Assembly (NCBI RefSeq): GCF_010389155.1
Contig: NC_057767.1
Coordinates: 24,935,723-24,999,722, forward strand
Direction: 5' to 3'
Source: Erigeron canadensis
Taxonomy: Eukaryota > Streptophyta > Magnoliopsida > Asterales > Asteraceae
Length of the DNA stretch: 64,000 nt
Under the pieces are notes generated by a model. That model saw nothing but the letters and a program-made list of their open reading frames with translations, did no database searches and was not told the origin of the DNA. Each line of letters opens with the position of its first letter. Within the stretch, counting starts at the first letter, position 1. A program made the translations under genes and the position numbers. Below are positions 36,118-46,982 of the stretch, in pieces.

Positions 36118-37389
36118 TGTGATGGACTCAGCTATAAATAAAAGAAGTACAAAAAGTGGCAGCCTACTTCATGATTCGCGAGGATACTAGGCCCAAAAAT
36201 AAAGAAAGCCCAAAAGGGTCATAGCCTTTTGTTTTTGTGAGGTCGGCGTGCAACGGAACATCAACACAACTATATATATTTTGGGAGCAACTCAAATTGG
36301 GGAGAATTGGACGGTGCAAGAGGTGTTGGTCGTGGAGTGTGTAGCCCCATAAGACAAAAAAAAGGGGATTATTCCCTTGAGTTTTGAGAAGCAAGAGCCG
36401 CAACTTCGTTCAAATTTCTTTTCTATCTTTATTATTAGTTTTAGTTGTTTAATTACAAGATTATATTACTATACAATTATTAGTATGGATCTTATTTATT
36501 TGATGATTGTTGATTTTATTTATCTTGTCACGAGTAGCTAAATCTCTTTGCACCCGCTTGGGTATTAAGCATGTCATAGGGTTGTTTGATGTTACTTGCA
36601 ATCGTTGAACAAGATTTTTATGTTTAATCGTAGATCCACATTTATTTGGGTTTAAATATTGTTTTTATCTTTTATATTTATTGATTGATAATTCTAATTA
36701 GAAGTTCGGGAGAAATTTATGTCATTGTCAATTGGTTTATGAAACGGTTAATCGGTCTATAAGTAACCTAAAGTCGTTGGAGTTCGGGAGAAACTAGCGA
36801 TAAAGGTTTTAAACAATTAAATCCATTTTGAGTGTGTCAACGTCTATGATAGAGGGATCTGATTAGGCGAATAAGCAGTTCGGGAGAAAGATTTTAAAAG
36901 ATTAAATCATAAAATCAACTCAGGTTTTTAATGCTTAACTGTTTTGAGTATAAATTAAGTGCGGGAACAATAATTATATTTCGTGTCGTTAAAGTTTCAA
37001 GTATAACGGGAGTTAATCTTGTCTACCTTTTGAGTCGTTCAACAAATGCAAGTAATGTTTAGACCCAATGATTGACATGTAAGCTGATCCAAGTAGGTGT
37101 CCCTTTTAAATTATTGTTTAAAACTTAATAACAAAAATTCTCTTTTCGATTAATCCTCTGAGATTACAAACTTTTTCTACTAAGTTTTGCAACGTGGCAA
37201 TTCGGCCACAAAACCCCCATTTTCTGAATCACTTTAATTTTAACAATTGCTTTACAAAGTCCTTGTATTCGACCTCGGATTTACCGGTTTACTATACTGC
37301 ATACGAACGGGTCCACTCCCGCAAGTGTGTTGTAGTCAGTTTTCTAGTAATTCGTGTTTATAAATTTTATTACTCGATTTAACACATCA
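36118..37389 (+). repeat. Athila-type LTR B (5'-truncated)
   Basis: Begins at the position equivalent to ~32727 in LTR A and runs to AACACATCA at 37389, which matches the inverted complement of the solo LTR start. A conserved stretch near 37270-37340 holds ACGAACGGGTCCACTCCCGC. Right after it, sequence of the third Tekay-like LTR starts. Confidence 0.75.
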
Positions 37390-37623
37390 CAAAGCTTACA
37401 ATAGAAGCCATGACAATCAAAGCCAAGTTACTGAAATTCCAACAAACGTGTAAATACGTATAATGAGAAAATGACTTTCTTCACAAAGTATCTTCTAACC
37501 AAACATTGTGAGCAATATATGACACTTGAACTCCATAATTAAACAACAATCAAAGATGGGCAAGTCTACTAGTACACATCTCATGATCTAGCTTACTAGT
37601 TCATGTCACACGAACTTACATCG

Positions 37624-37671
<48 letters not shown>

Positions 37672-38029
37672 ATGGTTTAGGTTTGCTTGAGGAGCAACAA
37701 AACTAGGCGAAGGACTCGTATTGGATCAACCCTTATCACTCTCAAATCAAGTGAGTCATAGTCCCCTTTCAAACTCCTTTATGTGTTTACTTTCGGGGTA
37801 AAAAGCATGATAGATATAATTGTTTTCTTTTATGAAACGATACTTTGAAAGAATGTTTATGATATGGGATTTATATTATATGTTCAACGTGTTATATATT
37901 ATATGATGAGATTGAGTACTCTCAAACTGTTCCACCTCGATACAATACTATTAACTCTTCGAGAGGCCTGTAGTCTGAGAGTTGCGCAACTAGGATTTGT
38001 CCCCTCACCCACAAATTAGGTAACGGTAC

Positions 38030-38395
38030 AGCATTAGATACCTCAGAACTAAGAAGAATGGCAGCCGATGAGATTTACCTTCTTTAGGACAGGAAGGAAG
38101 AGAGCATTACAAATTGCCCTATTTGATCTAGTCTCTTCCATTATCGATACCCGTACATACTAAGATCTAGGTAGCAAAGGGAGAGAGAGATTTCCTTCCA
38201 TTAGTTCTATATATTCATTTAAATGAAACGCGAGGATGAAGCCTTCTGATAAGCCGGTTGAGCTCCCTTCCCTCTCTTCTTTTTTATCCTTTCTTCTTCT
38301 TGGCTTTGATGCAAGGGAAACTATATCCTAATACCTGGAACTCCGAGAGCTAGAACGGCTACAGGCTGGTCATCCCATGCCACGCCCCTTCGATG

Positions 38396-38397
<2 letters not shown>
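38030..38397. other. Possible organelle-derived insert (mitochondrial-like)
   Basis: Sequence of higher complexity and more balanced base composition than its surroundings, with no match to the other two LTR copies. Its texture (for example AAGCCGGTTGAGCTCCCTTC and GAACGGCTACAGGCTGGTCA) resembles plant mitochondrial intergenic DNA. This is an impression only; no gene is present in it. Confidence 0.3.

Positions 38398-38480
<83 letters not shown>
38398..38480. repeat. (ATT)n microsatellite
   Basis: About 27 uninterrupted ATT units directly to the left of the TIR element at 38481. Confidence 0.95.
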
Positions 38481-39806
38481 GAACGAATTGCATTTTTGGT
38501 CCATGTGTTATTACACCTTTTGCAAGTTTGATACAAAAATGTGAAAAGTCACGAAACGTATCCCTGTCATATCACACATGTTGCAATATTGGTCCAAAAG
38601 TAACGTGCCATCAGAGTTCAGCCGTTAATGCCCCCATGTGGTTGTCACATGGGGGTAGTTTCGTCAATTTATTGCTCATAGGACCATTTCTGTAAAAAAA
38701 ATAATAATTTGTATACAAGTATATCTATGAGTCTACGAAAAAGAAGTGTTTTCGGTTTGTGTTTCATTCAAGTTTGAACCCAAAGACCCAACACTAACCG
38801 AACCAGTAGCCACTTGGGATCCATCAGTCGCACCACCAGGAGCCTCCTGGTGGCTGACCGGAATCTTAACAGTAGCAGCGGCAGCCGTAGGTGGTGGGGG
38901 AAAAAAATATGGGGCGGCAAGGGTTTTCCGAATTTTTAGGGTTTTTGGTCGATCCCCCAGCCCCCAGATCATTTCTCCAGTCAGAATTAATCAAACTAAT
39001 CCCATCACCATCGACATTCGCTGCCATGGCCTCCCCCAGTGACCGGCAGCCACCCCAGCAGCGACGAGCGGCGGTTGTCTGGTGATTTTAGGGGTTTCCA
39101 CCGTTTTTGAAGGAAATAGCGTAGCAACAACATTAGATTCAAATGAATCTGCAACAAATGACTCAGAATTGGAGGAATTAGATCTCAGATTTTACTATTT
39201 CCACAATTTTAGATTTATTTGCACTTTTTCCACGATTTTGATTAGGTTTTTTAGGCATGGTTTGGATCGGAATTGAAAAAGGAACAAGAGAATGAGATTA
39301 GATTGTTTATTTTGATTGTGTTTTGATTGATTATGATGGATTTTGCAAGACAAAGAGGCACAGATCCCTAGGCGAGAAAATCGCCCAAATTGTGAGAAAA
39401 AACACATAGTACACCTTCCATCCGGTTTGTTTAGAGCTTAATTCTTATTGCTAAAATCATTGTATTATTTTTTTGAGATTTGATTTTTTGGTTTTTGGAG
39501 TTTGGATGATTTTGTGAGTTAATTTTGATGATAAATGTAAGTGTGATTGATGTTTTTGATTTAATCTGATGGCATTTGTTGATGATGATCATAGACTCAT
39601 AGATATACTCGTATACAAAAGAAATACATATATATATATATATATATTTGCAGAAATGGTCCTATGAGCAATAAATGGATGAAACTACCCCCATGTGACA
39701 AGCACATGGGGGCATTAACGGCTGAATTCTAACGGCACGCTACTTTTGGACCAAAATTGCAGCAGGTGTGATATGACAGGGATACGTATCGCGACTTTTC
39801 ACATTA
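38481..39806. mobile_element. TIR element with long inverted repeats, Pack-MULE-like
   Basis: Arms at ~38540-38695 and ~39650-39806 are inverted copies; each contains a CCCCCATGTG...CACATGGGGG stem and the motifs AACGGCTGAATTC / GAGTTCAGCCGTT. The left arm extends about 70 bp further out (TTGCATTTTTGGTCC...) than the right, so the right end is cut. The core (38746-39400) is GC-richer, with Ala/Pro/Gly-rich frames such as MASPSDRQPPQQRR at ~39025; it may be a captured gene 5' end. No transposase was seen. Confidence 0.6.
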
Positions 39807-39808
39807 CT

Positions 39809-39841
<33 letters not shown>

Positions 39842-39845
39842 ATTG
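39807..39845. repeat. (TTG)n microsatellite
   Basis: About ten TTG units at the broken right end of the TIR element, before LTR sequence resumes. Confidence 0.9.
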
Positions 39846-40402
39846 CACGTGATTGACAACACGTGCTTCTCATTAATATTTCATTTGGGACATAACCGGT
39901 CTTAGTAGTGTCTCAAGCACAAACTCATCAAATTATGTATTTGGCTAAATATTATTGATATTATTTATGGATGTATATTATGGTTTGAACATACGGTTTG
40001 GGTATGAATACTATGATGAAATTCTTGGAAACCTTATGACTTATTACTTCTTAAATTGGATTGAATGGATACGTGTTTGTAACATAAATCTATTAACTCA
40101 CTCAACTCTCGTAGTTGACACTTTTTCGTCATGCTTTTCAGGTTTAGAGCAGTAAGGTTGTTGCTTGACCCCTCTTTTGGATGTTTGTTGACTATTTGCT
40201 TGACGGTTTGTAATGCAAACATTTGATCTTTTGATTATGGATACGGGTTATATAATGGTTATTAAACGTCAACTTGAACTTGTAATCTTTTGGGTTTAAA
40301 TGGTATTTGAAACTTTATGTTGATGTTTTATATTTAAATCTTTTGTACCATATCGTTCTGTGGCACCTCGTGATTCTGCCTTAGTTGGGTGTTACAGAAA
40401 AA

Positions 40403-40415
40403 TGGTACCAGAGCC
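40403..40415 (+). promoter_or_regulatory. Primer-binding site, copy 3
   Basis: TGGTACCAGAGCC, six bases after the LTR end; it lacks the extra A seen in copies 1 and 2 and is closest to the canonical iMet site. Confidence 0.8.
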
Positions 40416-41279
40416 AAGGTTATAGATAAATTTTACTATAACCTACTTATTTCCAAAACGAGTCGAATATTTCTTAAAGAATCAATTCGATCATAAAGTG
40501 TTCTTGTCTTAGTTAAGCGTAGCTTGGCCAACTACGACTAACTAAGCATGTAACATGGAATGCTCAAATTAATTGTCTAAGAAATGTTCAAAAATAAGTC
40601 TTTTGAAAATAAGCTTTAAAACGATTCTTGGTGCAAAAGACGTATAACCAAATCCAATATTTGCATTACTTATTAGAACCCTTAGTTAATACCCCCACTT
40701 GGCTAGTATTACCTTGTCCATATAGATATAATATATGAGAATTATGCACAAGTCGGTTGATAGTTGTTATGTTGGTTATAAATGGTTATATTGTTCGTTG
40801 GAAGTCAAGTTTGGTCGTTGGTAGTTGTGCTGGTTATCGTTGCTTACGTTGGTTGTGGATCGTCATGTTATGGTTCGCTCGTCAAGTTTGTGAGTCGTCG
40901 GTCCAGTTGGTTGGTTGGTCGTCGAACGGATAAGGTCGTCATGCCGTCCGTTAAGTCGTCTTGCTGTCCGCAAATTGTCGCGTGGGTAGTCAATGGTCAA
41001 GTCGGTCGTGAATGGTCGTCTAAGTATCGGATCGAGTCGTCATCTCACACTTTATGTAACTTATGTAGCAACATCATGTCACATGCTGGTGGAGCATCCG
41101 GATCAGCCCCTCGATCAAAGAACTTGTACGGATTTGTGGACTGAGTAGTGGAAAATGAAAGGAGGCGACAAGAGGATGAAGAATCGGAGCCTACAATGGC
41201 CTCTCAACAGCCCCCATAACAAGAAGAGGAATCCGAGCCGACCATGGATTCATCGGGGAGTGCTAGGAGTGTTGCTTCC
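40416..41279 (+). pseudogene. Leader region and broken leader ORF, Tekay-like copy 3
   Basis: GTCGTC-rich leader (40780-41030), then an ATG at ~41075 reading MSHAGGASGSAPRSKNLYGF, stopped at 41142-41144 (VD*). Similarity to copies 1 and 2 continues through TMDSSG-SARSVAS and ends at about 41279, where Tat sequence begins. The membrane-anchor part is absent. Confidence 0.65.
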
Positions 41280-41801
41280 CACTCTAAGTTGGAGGTCCAG
41301 GCTAGTGACATTGAGCGCATGAGATCTTTATTGACTTCCTTTCCTCAGTTTTTTAAGGATCTACTTGGTCATCCAAACGTGAGGGAGACTTTTGCCCCCT
41401 TCCTGCGTGCTGCCATTAATTTTGGCCATTGGGATGGTGCTTACAAGAAGTTGGTTTTTTATAAAGGCAGTGCATCTGAGGCTCGCACGGTGATGGACAA
41501 CATTGGTAAATTCTAGATTGAGCATAAGTTTCCTGTATTGGACGAGGTTGCGTCTCTACTTAGCACGCCTAAGGTTTCTGTTGCAGACCTATCTAAGCTC
41601 ATTCGTGTTTCCGAGACCCCAGAAGCTTATCGTGCTGCATTTAAGTCAGATGTTCCTCATCCAGTTCCTCCTCCAGGTTCTCTTCTCGCATCTACTTCTC
41701 GAGCTTCTGTTGTCTCAGCTACTTTTGCCTCGACCTCGGCAGCTCACGATGTCCCAGATACTTCAGCAGTTATTGAGGATGCTTTCGCTGACTTAGGTTA
41801 G
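41244..41801 (+). pseudogene. Tekay leader / Tat extra-ORF chimera
   Basis: The frame starts in Tekay-like leader sequence (MDSSGSARSVAS) and passes without a break into the C-terminal part of the Tat opposite-strand ORF (SKLEVQASDIERMRSLLTSF; INFGHWDG), matching 27238-27700. It stops at 41514; the next frame (41538-41801) continues the Tat C-terminus (EVASLLSTPKVSVADLSKLI). A rearrangement product, probably not functional. Confidence 0.7.
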
Positions 41802-41894
41802 CCCACTCAATCATATTTGTCATGTATTTTTTTAGACTTTATATTTTGTAAGACTAGTTGGTATTTTCGTTTAGAGACTATGTATTTGTACTTA

Positions 41895-42290
41895 CGAGAG
41901 TAAGTACCTGCGCGTTGCGGCGGTGAGATGGTAGGGGTGATAGGTCATAAAGTGTGATAGCCAAATGCCTTAACGGTAAGGGTTTCGCCCTCGAATTTAA
42001 AAATTCGTCGAAAATATATCGAATGACATCTCTAATGAAAGAGCATGAAATTTTAAGAACACCCATATAATTTTTATAATTTATCGATGTACGGTTTGTG
42101 AGATAAAAGATTTTGAATGAATTGGAGGAATAAATGATTTATGGGGGAGAGAGAAAAAAGATTAGTTGAGATTTGAGGAGAGTGAAAAGGTGTTTGGTAT
42201 ATATAGAATTGATAGAATGAGCATTTTGCGGAAGTAAATGTTGAAACTTAAAATGTTAGATAGGGAATCTGTTTTATAATATGGTATAGA
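41895..42290 (-). mobile_element. 396-bp non-autonomous Helitron ending in CTCG
   Basis: On the minus strand it starts TCTATACCATATTATAAAAC after an A and ends ...GGTACTTACTCTCG before a T, with a CACCGCCGCAACGCGC stretch ahead of the end. The unfilled site exists in the related Tat copy at ~27841, which confirms both borders. No coding sequence. Confidence 0.8.
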
Positions 42291-43576
42291 TTTTTCATTT
42301 GTATTGGCATGTTTGCCTTGTCTCGTATCGTTTCTTATTTAAAGATGTGTGTTGGAAAAACTATGTATGTCGTTTGGTTGTTTTAACCTTTATTGTATAT
42401 TTGTTACTCGCGAGTATCGCTTCCCAATAGGAAGTGTTTGCCTTTTATCCTATAGATAAAAAGACGAAAAATTATGTAAGTGTTCAGCCTTAAAAAATTA
42501 TGTTGTTCTTGGGCTTTTTACATCTTACAAGATAATTACATCTAAGGGTATACCTTGGGACTTTGGGAATTATTTAGTTAGCATTTTTCATTTCCCATGC
42601 TCGACTCCATGTTCGAGACTTTGTTCTCAACTTGTGAGTGTAATTTGCAAAGGTTTATATAAAACTTTATAATTTTTTTTAAAAGAAGGTAACTTGTTTC
42701 AAGCAATGTAAGTAACATAAAAGTTATAATAATATATGGGATACTTAGATCAGACCATAAATGAGAATCATTTTCATTGATAAACCAAATGCATATAATA
42801 TAGAAGGATTCTTTTGATTGAAATATAAAGAGATATGATTCATTGATCAAAGTACAAACAAATGGGATCCATAGATCAGACCATAAAATTAAATTGCCAT
42901 TAAATCACTTTGTTTAAACATAACATTTTTTCAACTTCGTCCCATTCCATGTTCTAGGCACTGAGTACCCATCAAGCTCAGTAAGTATGTATGAACCATT
43001 TCCATTTGCTTGGCTAACCATGTATGGTCCTTCCCAGTAAGGAAGCTAACTTACTTAAAGCATCTGCTTTGGTTTCTTCGAACTTGCTCTATGTCAAAGG
43101 ACTCAAACTCTCTTATAAGCTTCTTTGTTTCTTCTAGGTAGAGTTGCATTTACGCTTGGTTAGCTTCAAATGTCCCATTGATCTGGTTTGCCACTAACTG
43201 AGAGTCTACAAATACTTGTATCTTCTTTACTCCCATCTGTTTTGCCATTCTCAGAACAGCGAGGAGAGCTTCATACTCTGCCTCATTGTTGGAGGTGCTA
43301 GGAAGTTGAATCTCAAGGCATAAGTATATTCTCTTTTTTGGGGATCAATTAAAATGAGACCTGCATCTAATCCTTCTTGATTAGATGCTCCATCTGTGAA
43401 GAGTGTTCACTTTGGGCTTTCTTCTTGGTGTGGTTCTTGGATTTCCTTTCCTAAAACATCTAAGGAGTCAATTTTTGCCAAGAAGTCAGCCAAGAAGTCG
43501 GCGAAGATTTGACCTTTTATAGATGTTCTTCGGTGAAAGCTTATTTCATGTTCACCCAGCTCGATAGCCCACTTAG

Positions 43577-44023
43577 CTAATCGACCAGATACTCAGGTTT
43601 GGCCAGCACTTGCCTTATTGGTTTGTCGGTCGGAACCCAAATCAGGTCACCTTGAAAGTATTGCCTTAGGCGTCTGGCCACGACTAAGGCAAGAGCCAAC
43701 TTTTCCAAATATGGATAATTTATTTCGGGGTCTTTTAAGGCTTTGCTTACAAAGTATATTGGTATTTGGTCAATGCTTCTCTCTGCAAGTAATACTGCAC
43801 TAACACATTCTTTAGAACCGGCACGATATAGAGTAAGTGTTTCACCTGCGATCGGAGCCGTGAGAGTCGGGAGATGAACAAGGAATTTCTTCATGTCTTT
43901 CAATGTTTCTTCTGCTTCTGCTGACCAAGAGAAGTCTTGCTTTCTTAAGCATCCCTTTAGTGTTCTAAAGAAAGGTAAAGATCTTTCAGCAGACTTGGAC
44001 AAAAATCTTGCTGAGTCAGCCAA
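43577..44023 (-). pseudogene. Tat RNase H fragment (second copy)
   Basis: Open for 148 codons, matching the start of 30765-29860: LPTLTAPIAGETLTLYRAGS, ECVSAVLLAERSIDQIPIYF, ending after IRQVLAKPEYLVD where the frame breaks. Further homology to the second RNase H lies at 43040-43560 with several frame breaks. Confidence 0.8.
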
Positions 44024-44055
44024 CTTCCCATTAAGACTTTGGACTTGCTTTTTTT

Positions 44056-46430
44056 GATAGTCCCGAGTTTCATCTTAGACATTTGTGGTTCGGGTTTTGC
44101 ATAATGCACAATATATGTCACTACGGTTCGCATGTTAACTACTAATTCGTTGTAAAAAAAAAAAAATTTATCCCATCGTCTTGTTCGTGGAAAATATTTC
44201 AAATGAGATAATAACTAATAAGCCTTATAAATGTGAAAACAAAGAGGAAAACATTAAAATTATTTTTCTTTTAAAAGAAAAATATTCATTTGATCATCCA
44301 CCAAAATTCTAATCTATATTTAAGTTAATCGACCAAAACCATTATAAGTGTTATAAGGGTATTGACCACCTCTCAACCCTTTATTCAACATTCATCTCCA
44401 ACCAATCTTTTTATATCACCAAAACTTTATCACTCACCCAAATTTTGTTAGCAACCCACCACTTACTCATCACTCACACCACACTATTCCTTACAAGAAA
44501 AGACACAAATTAAAAGACAAAAGTAAAGAAAGAGAAGAAGAAGAAACCACGAGTGGTTGGAGTGACCAGTAGAACAACTCAAACTCACCACTCAATGCGT
44601 GAAAGAGTGATGGTGGCGGTGTTCTACAAGTGGTCATCACTCACCACTCGCCCACCATCCATACAATGCCAACCCCCTATAAAAAGTTGACAAATTATTC
44701 ACGTTTTGCGAGTGTGATCGGATTTTCTCCCTTAGAGATTAAAACTATGAGGAAAGCTTCAGTAAAATATGTAGTATGTATCTTAGGTAAAGCATGTGTA
44801 TTTTAAGGGTGAATTATGTAAAATTTAAGGGGATTATGTATTTTTATCAAATTTAGAAGTTTAATTTATAAATTTTTATTTAATATGTCAATACTTATAA
44901 TAAGTAAAATAATGCAGTACGGATCATTTTCTCAAAACCGCTTGGATATTTTTGTGACAGTGTTTATGCTCAAATTATACTATTCCAGACTTCTAGCAAC
45001 AGTTAAATAACGTTTGAATTGAATTGATGATATTTTAATTTTTCATACTTCTTTATAGGGGTTAGATATTGTAAAACAAGTATTATGGTAAAACAAATAA
45101 GACAAGATCTTGACCTTTAGATCATGGTTAAATTGATGCACGAAGATTCACGAAGCAATTGATGTATGATGATTTTCATGATGCACGGTGATTATCACTG
45201 AAGAAAAACCTATTGTTTTATTTGTTTTACTTTAATAGTTGTTTTATTATACCTAAAACCCTTCTTTATATCTTTATATTTCCTGGAATACTTGTATGCT
45301 AGTCTCTACACACCATTTTTGTAAAATATAGTACATCGATAAGATTTGCATGGTGGCATACAAAGTAGAGAAGCTTTAAGATATCTATGAACATGCAATG
45401 GATAAGATTGAAAGGAGTATACATGTCATCTATATAAGGAGTATACATGTCATCTATATAAGTTAACAATTTATTTATTCTATGCATATAATTAATTTGG
45501 ATATTATACTTATATATATTTGGTAGGGCATATATAACATTCATATAAATCTAAATCTAATACGTAAGTATATATATTTTTTAGACCAACAATATGTGTA
45601 TTTTAAATACATACACGTATTTTATATACATATATGTATTTTAATACGTAAGTATATATGTATTTTAAATACATACAGATCGATGGAATACTACGCTACA
45701 TACGTGTATTTCCCTAGCTACATACGTATATATAGTACCAACAACAATTATGACTTTACGAGAGTACATAATTATTGTTCGTATATATTGACCTAAAATA
45801 ACAATACTAAATGATTTTTATATTGTTTATTCAAATTTTTAACTGTATATTAACTTTGTATACATTTTTAGTCTATACACATGACAACTTGTATAGACGA
45901 CGCTATGTGACACATGATATAGATTTTTTATTTTATTTTTTGGTAATAACATGAAATTTACTCTATCAATTAAATATCTAGCAAGGTGTCAGGGGAAATA
46001 TTGGAGAATATTTACACTTGTTACTCGAAATTGTAATGGATCGGGGAGAAGCTTAATGTCGTCACGAAGTGTTGTTTTGTTTTAAAACCTTTATGAATTA
46101 ATAGTGTTAGGACCAAGATATTATGTTAAACCATGATCGAGTTATTAATTTATCGAGTGTAAATTTACAACATTTTTCTTCTGTTGAGACTTGACAAATT
46201 ATTAATTTTATCGAGTTATTAATTTATCAAGTATTAACTTATAAAAGTTCTGCAATAAAAACATCAAACACAAATCAGAAATTACCAAATGAAAGCAATT
46301 AAGCATCCTCGATAAATTAGTAAAATACGAGCATTAGCAACTGACCTAGTACCCATATATTGAAAGTCCCAATTAAATGAATCGAATAATCAAAAGCTTT
46401 TTCAAAATTCCACCTAAAAGAACATGTGTT
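44056..46430. other. AT-rich intergenic DNA
   Basis: No gene recognised. A 24-bp tandem pair (GAGTATACATGTCATCTATA-containing) lies at ~45416-45463 and related TACGTAAGTATATAT runs at 45560-45680. The stretch 44340-44670 is C/A-rich (many CACTCACCAC) and could be a promoter or decayed element. Confidence 0.4.
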
Positions 46431-46439
46431 TTGTTCTTT

Positions 46440-46635
46440 CTTTTTCTTCTTTCTCCACGTTATTAGTTCATCTACAATGAGAGGGTCATCAATAATTTGT
46501 CGATCTCTTTCATTTGGATTTCAGTTACTATACCGAACCAATGACTTTTGCAAGTCTACGACAAGAACTTTGGGAATGATTTTGTATCGACACCCAATGA
46601 GACTAATGGGTCAGAAATCTCATATGTAAAATGAG
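46440..46635 (-). pseudogene. LINE/L1 reverse transcriptase fragment
   Basis: On the minus strand it reads PISLIGCRYKIIPKVLVVDL, then (after stops/frame drift) NPNERDRQIIDDPLIVDELI. This is the block 'PISLIG..YKIIAKVLANRL ... GRQILDGPLIVNE' of plant L1 reverse transcriptases. Only about 65 codons remain. Confidence 0.65.
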
Positions 46636-46982
46636 TCTTTACTTTAAATTTGGAAGCAAAACAATAAGACTGAGCGGAGTGGACCTTGAAACCCCCGACC
46701 CTCGCCCTCCCTCGCCGACCGTCGCCCCCCACACCACCCCCGTCAACCGACCACCCATTCGCCCGACTTCTCCCTCTCGCCCTTTCTTCCTTTGACCATC
46801 ACGTTGACCGAGGTGGAGTAAATGCCTACCGGCTAGTTTGACCAAGATAAAAAAAAAAAAAAAAAAATTTCCCCTTTTTTTTAAAACAAATCCTTTCCAT
46901 TCCATTTCCCTTTTACAATTCACACACACATATCTCTTTCTTCTTCCTTTTTTACTTTCATCTTCTTCATCTTTAACCAAAA

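Larger units (their letters stand above)
37390..40396 (+). repeat. Tekay-like 5' LTR, copy 3 (5'-truncated, interrupted)
   Basis: Matches copies 1 and 2 over 37390-~38030 and ~39846-40396, ending GTGTTACA. The middle is replaced by foreign DNA (an organelle-like piece, microsatellites and a TIR element). An AT dinucleotide run lies at about 37629-37668. Confidence 0.75.
41280..44055 (-). mobile_element. Second Tat copy, internally deleted
   Basis: Follows the order of 27238-30780. The integrase and connection are lost: sequence jumps at about 43037 from the counterpart of ~28577 to that of ~29788. A 396-bp Helitron sits at 41895. It ends abruptly at about 44055. RT is absent. Confidence 0.8.

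Noticed and set aside
38321..38695. Frames of poly-Asn or poly-Ile
   Set aside because: They are translations of the (ATT)n run.
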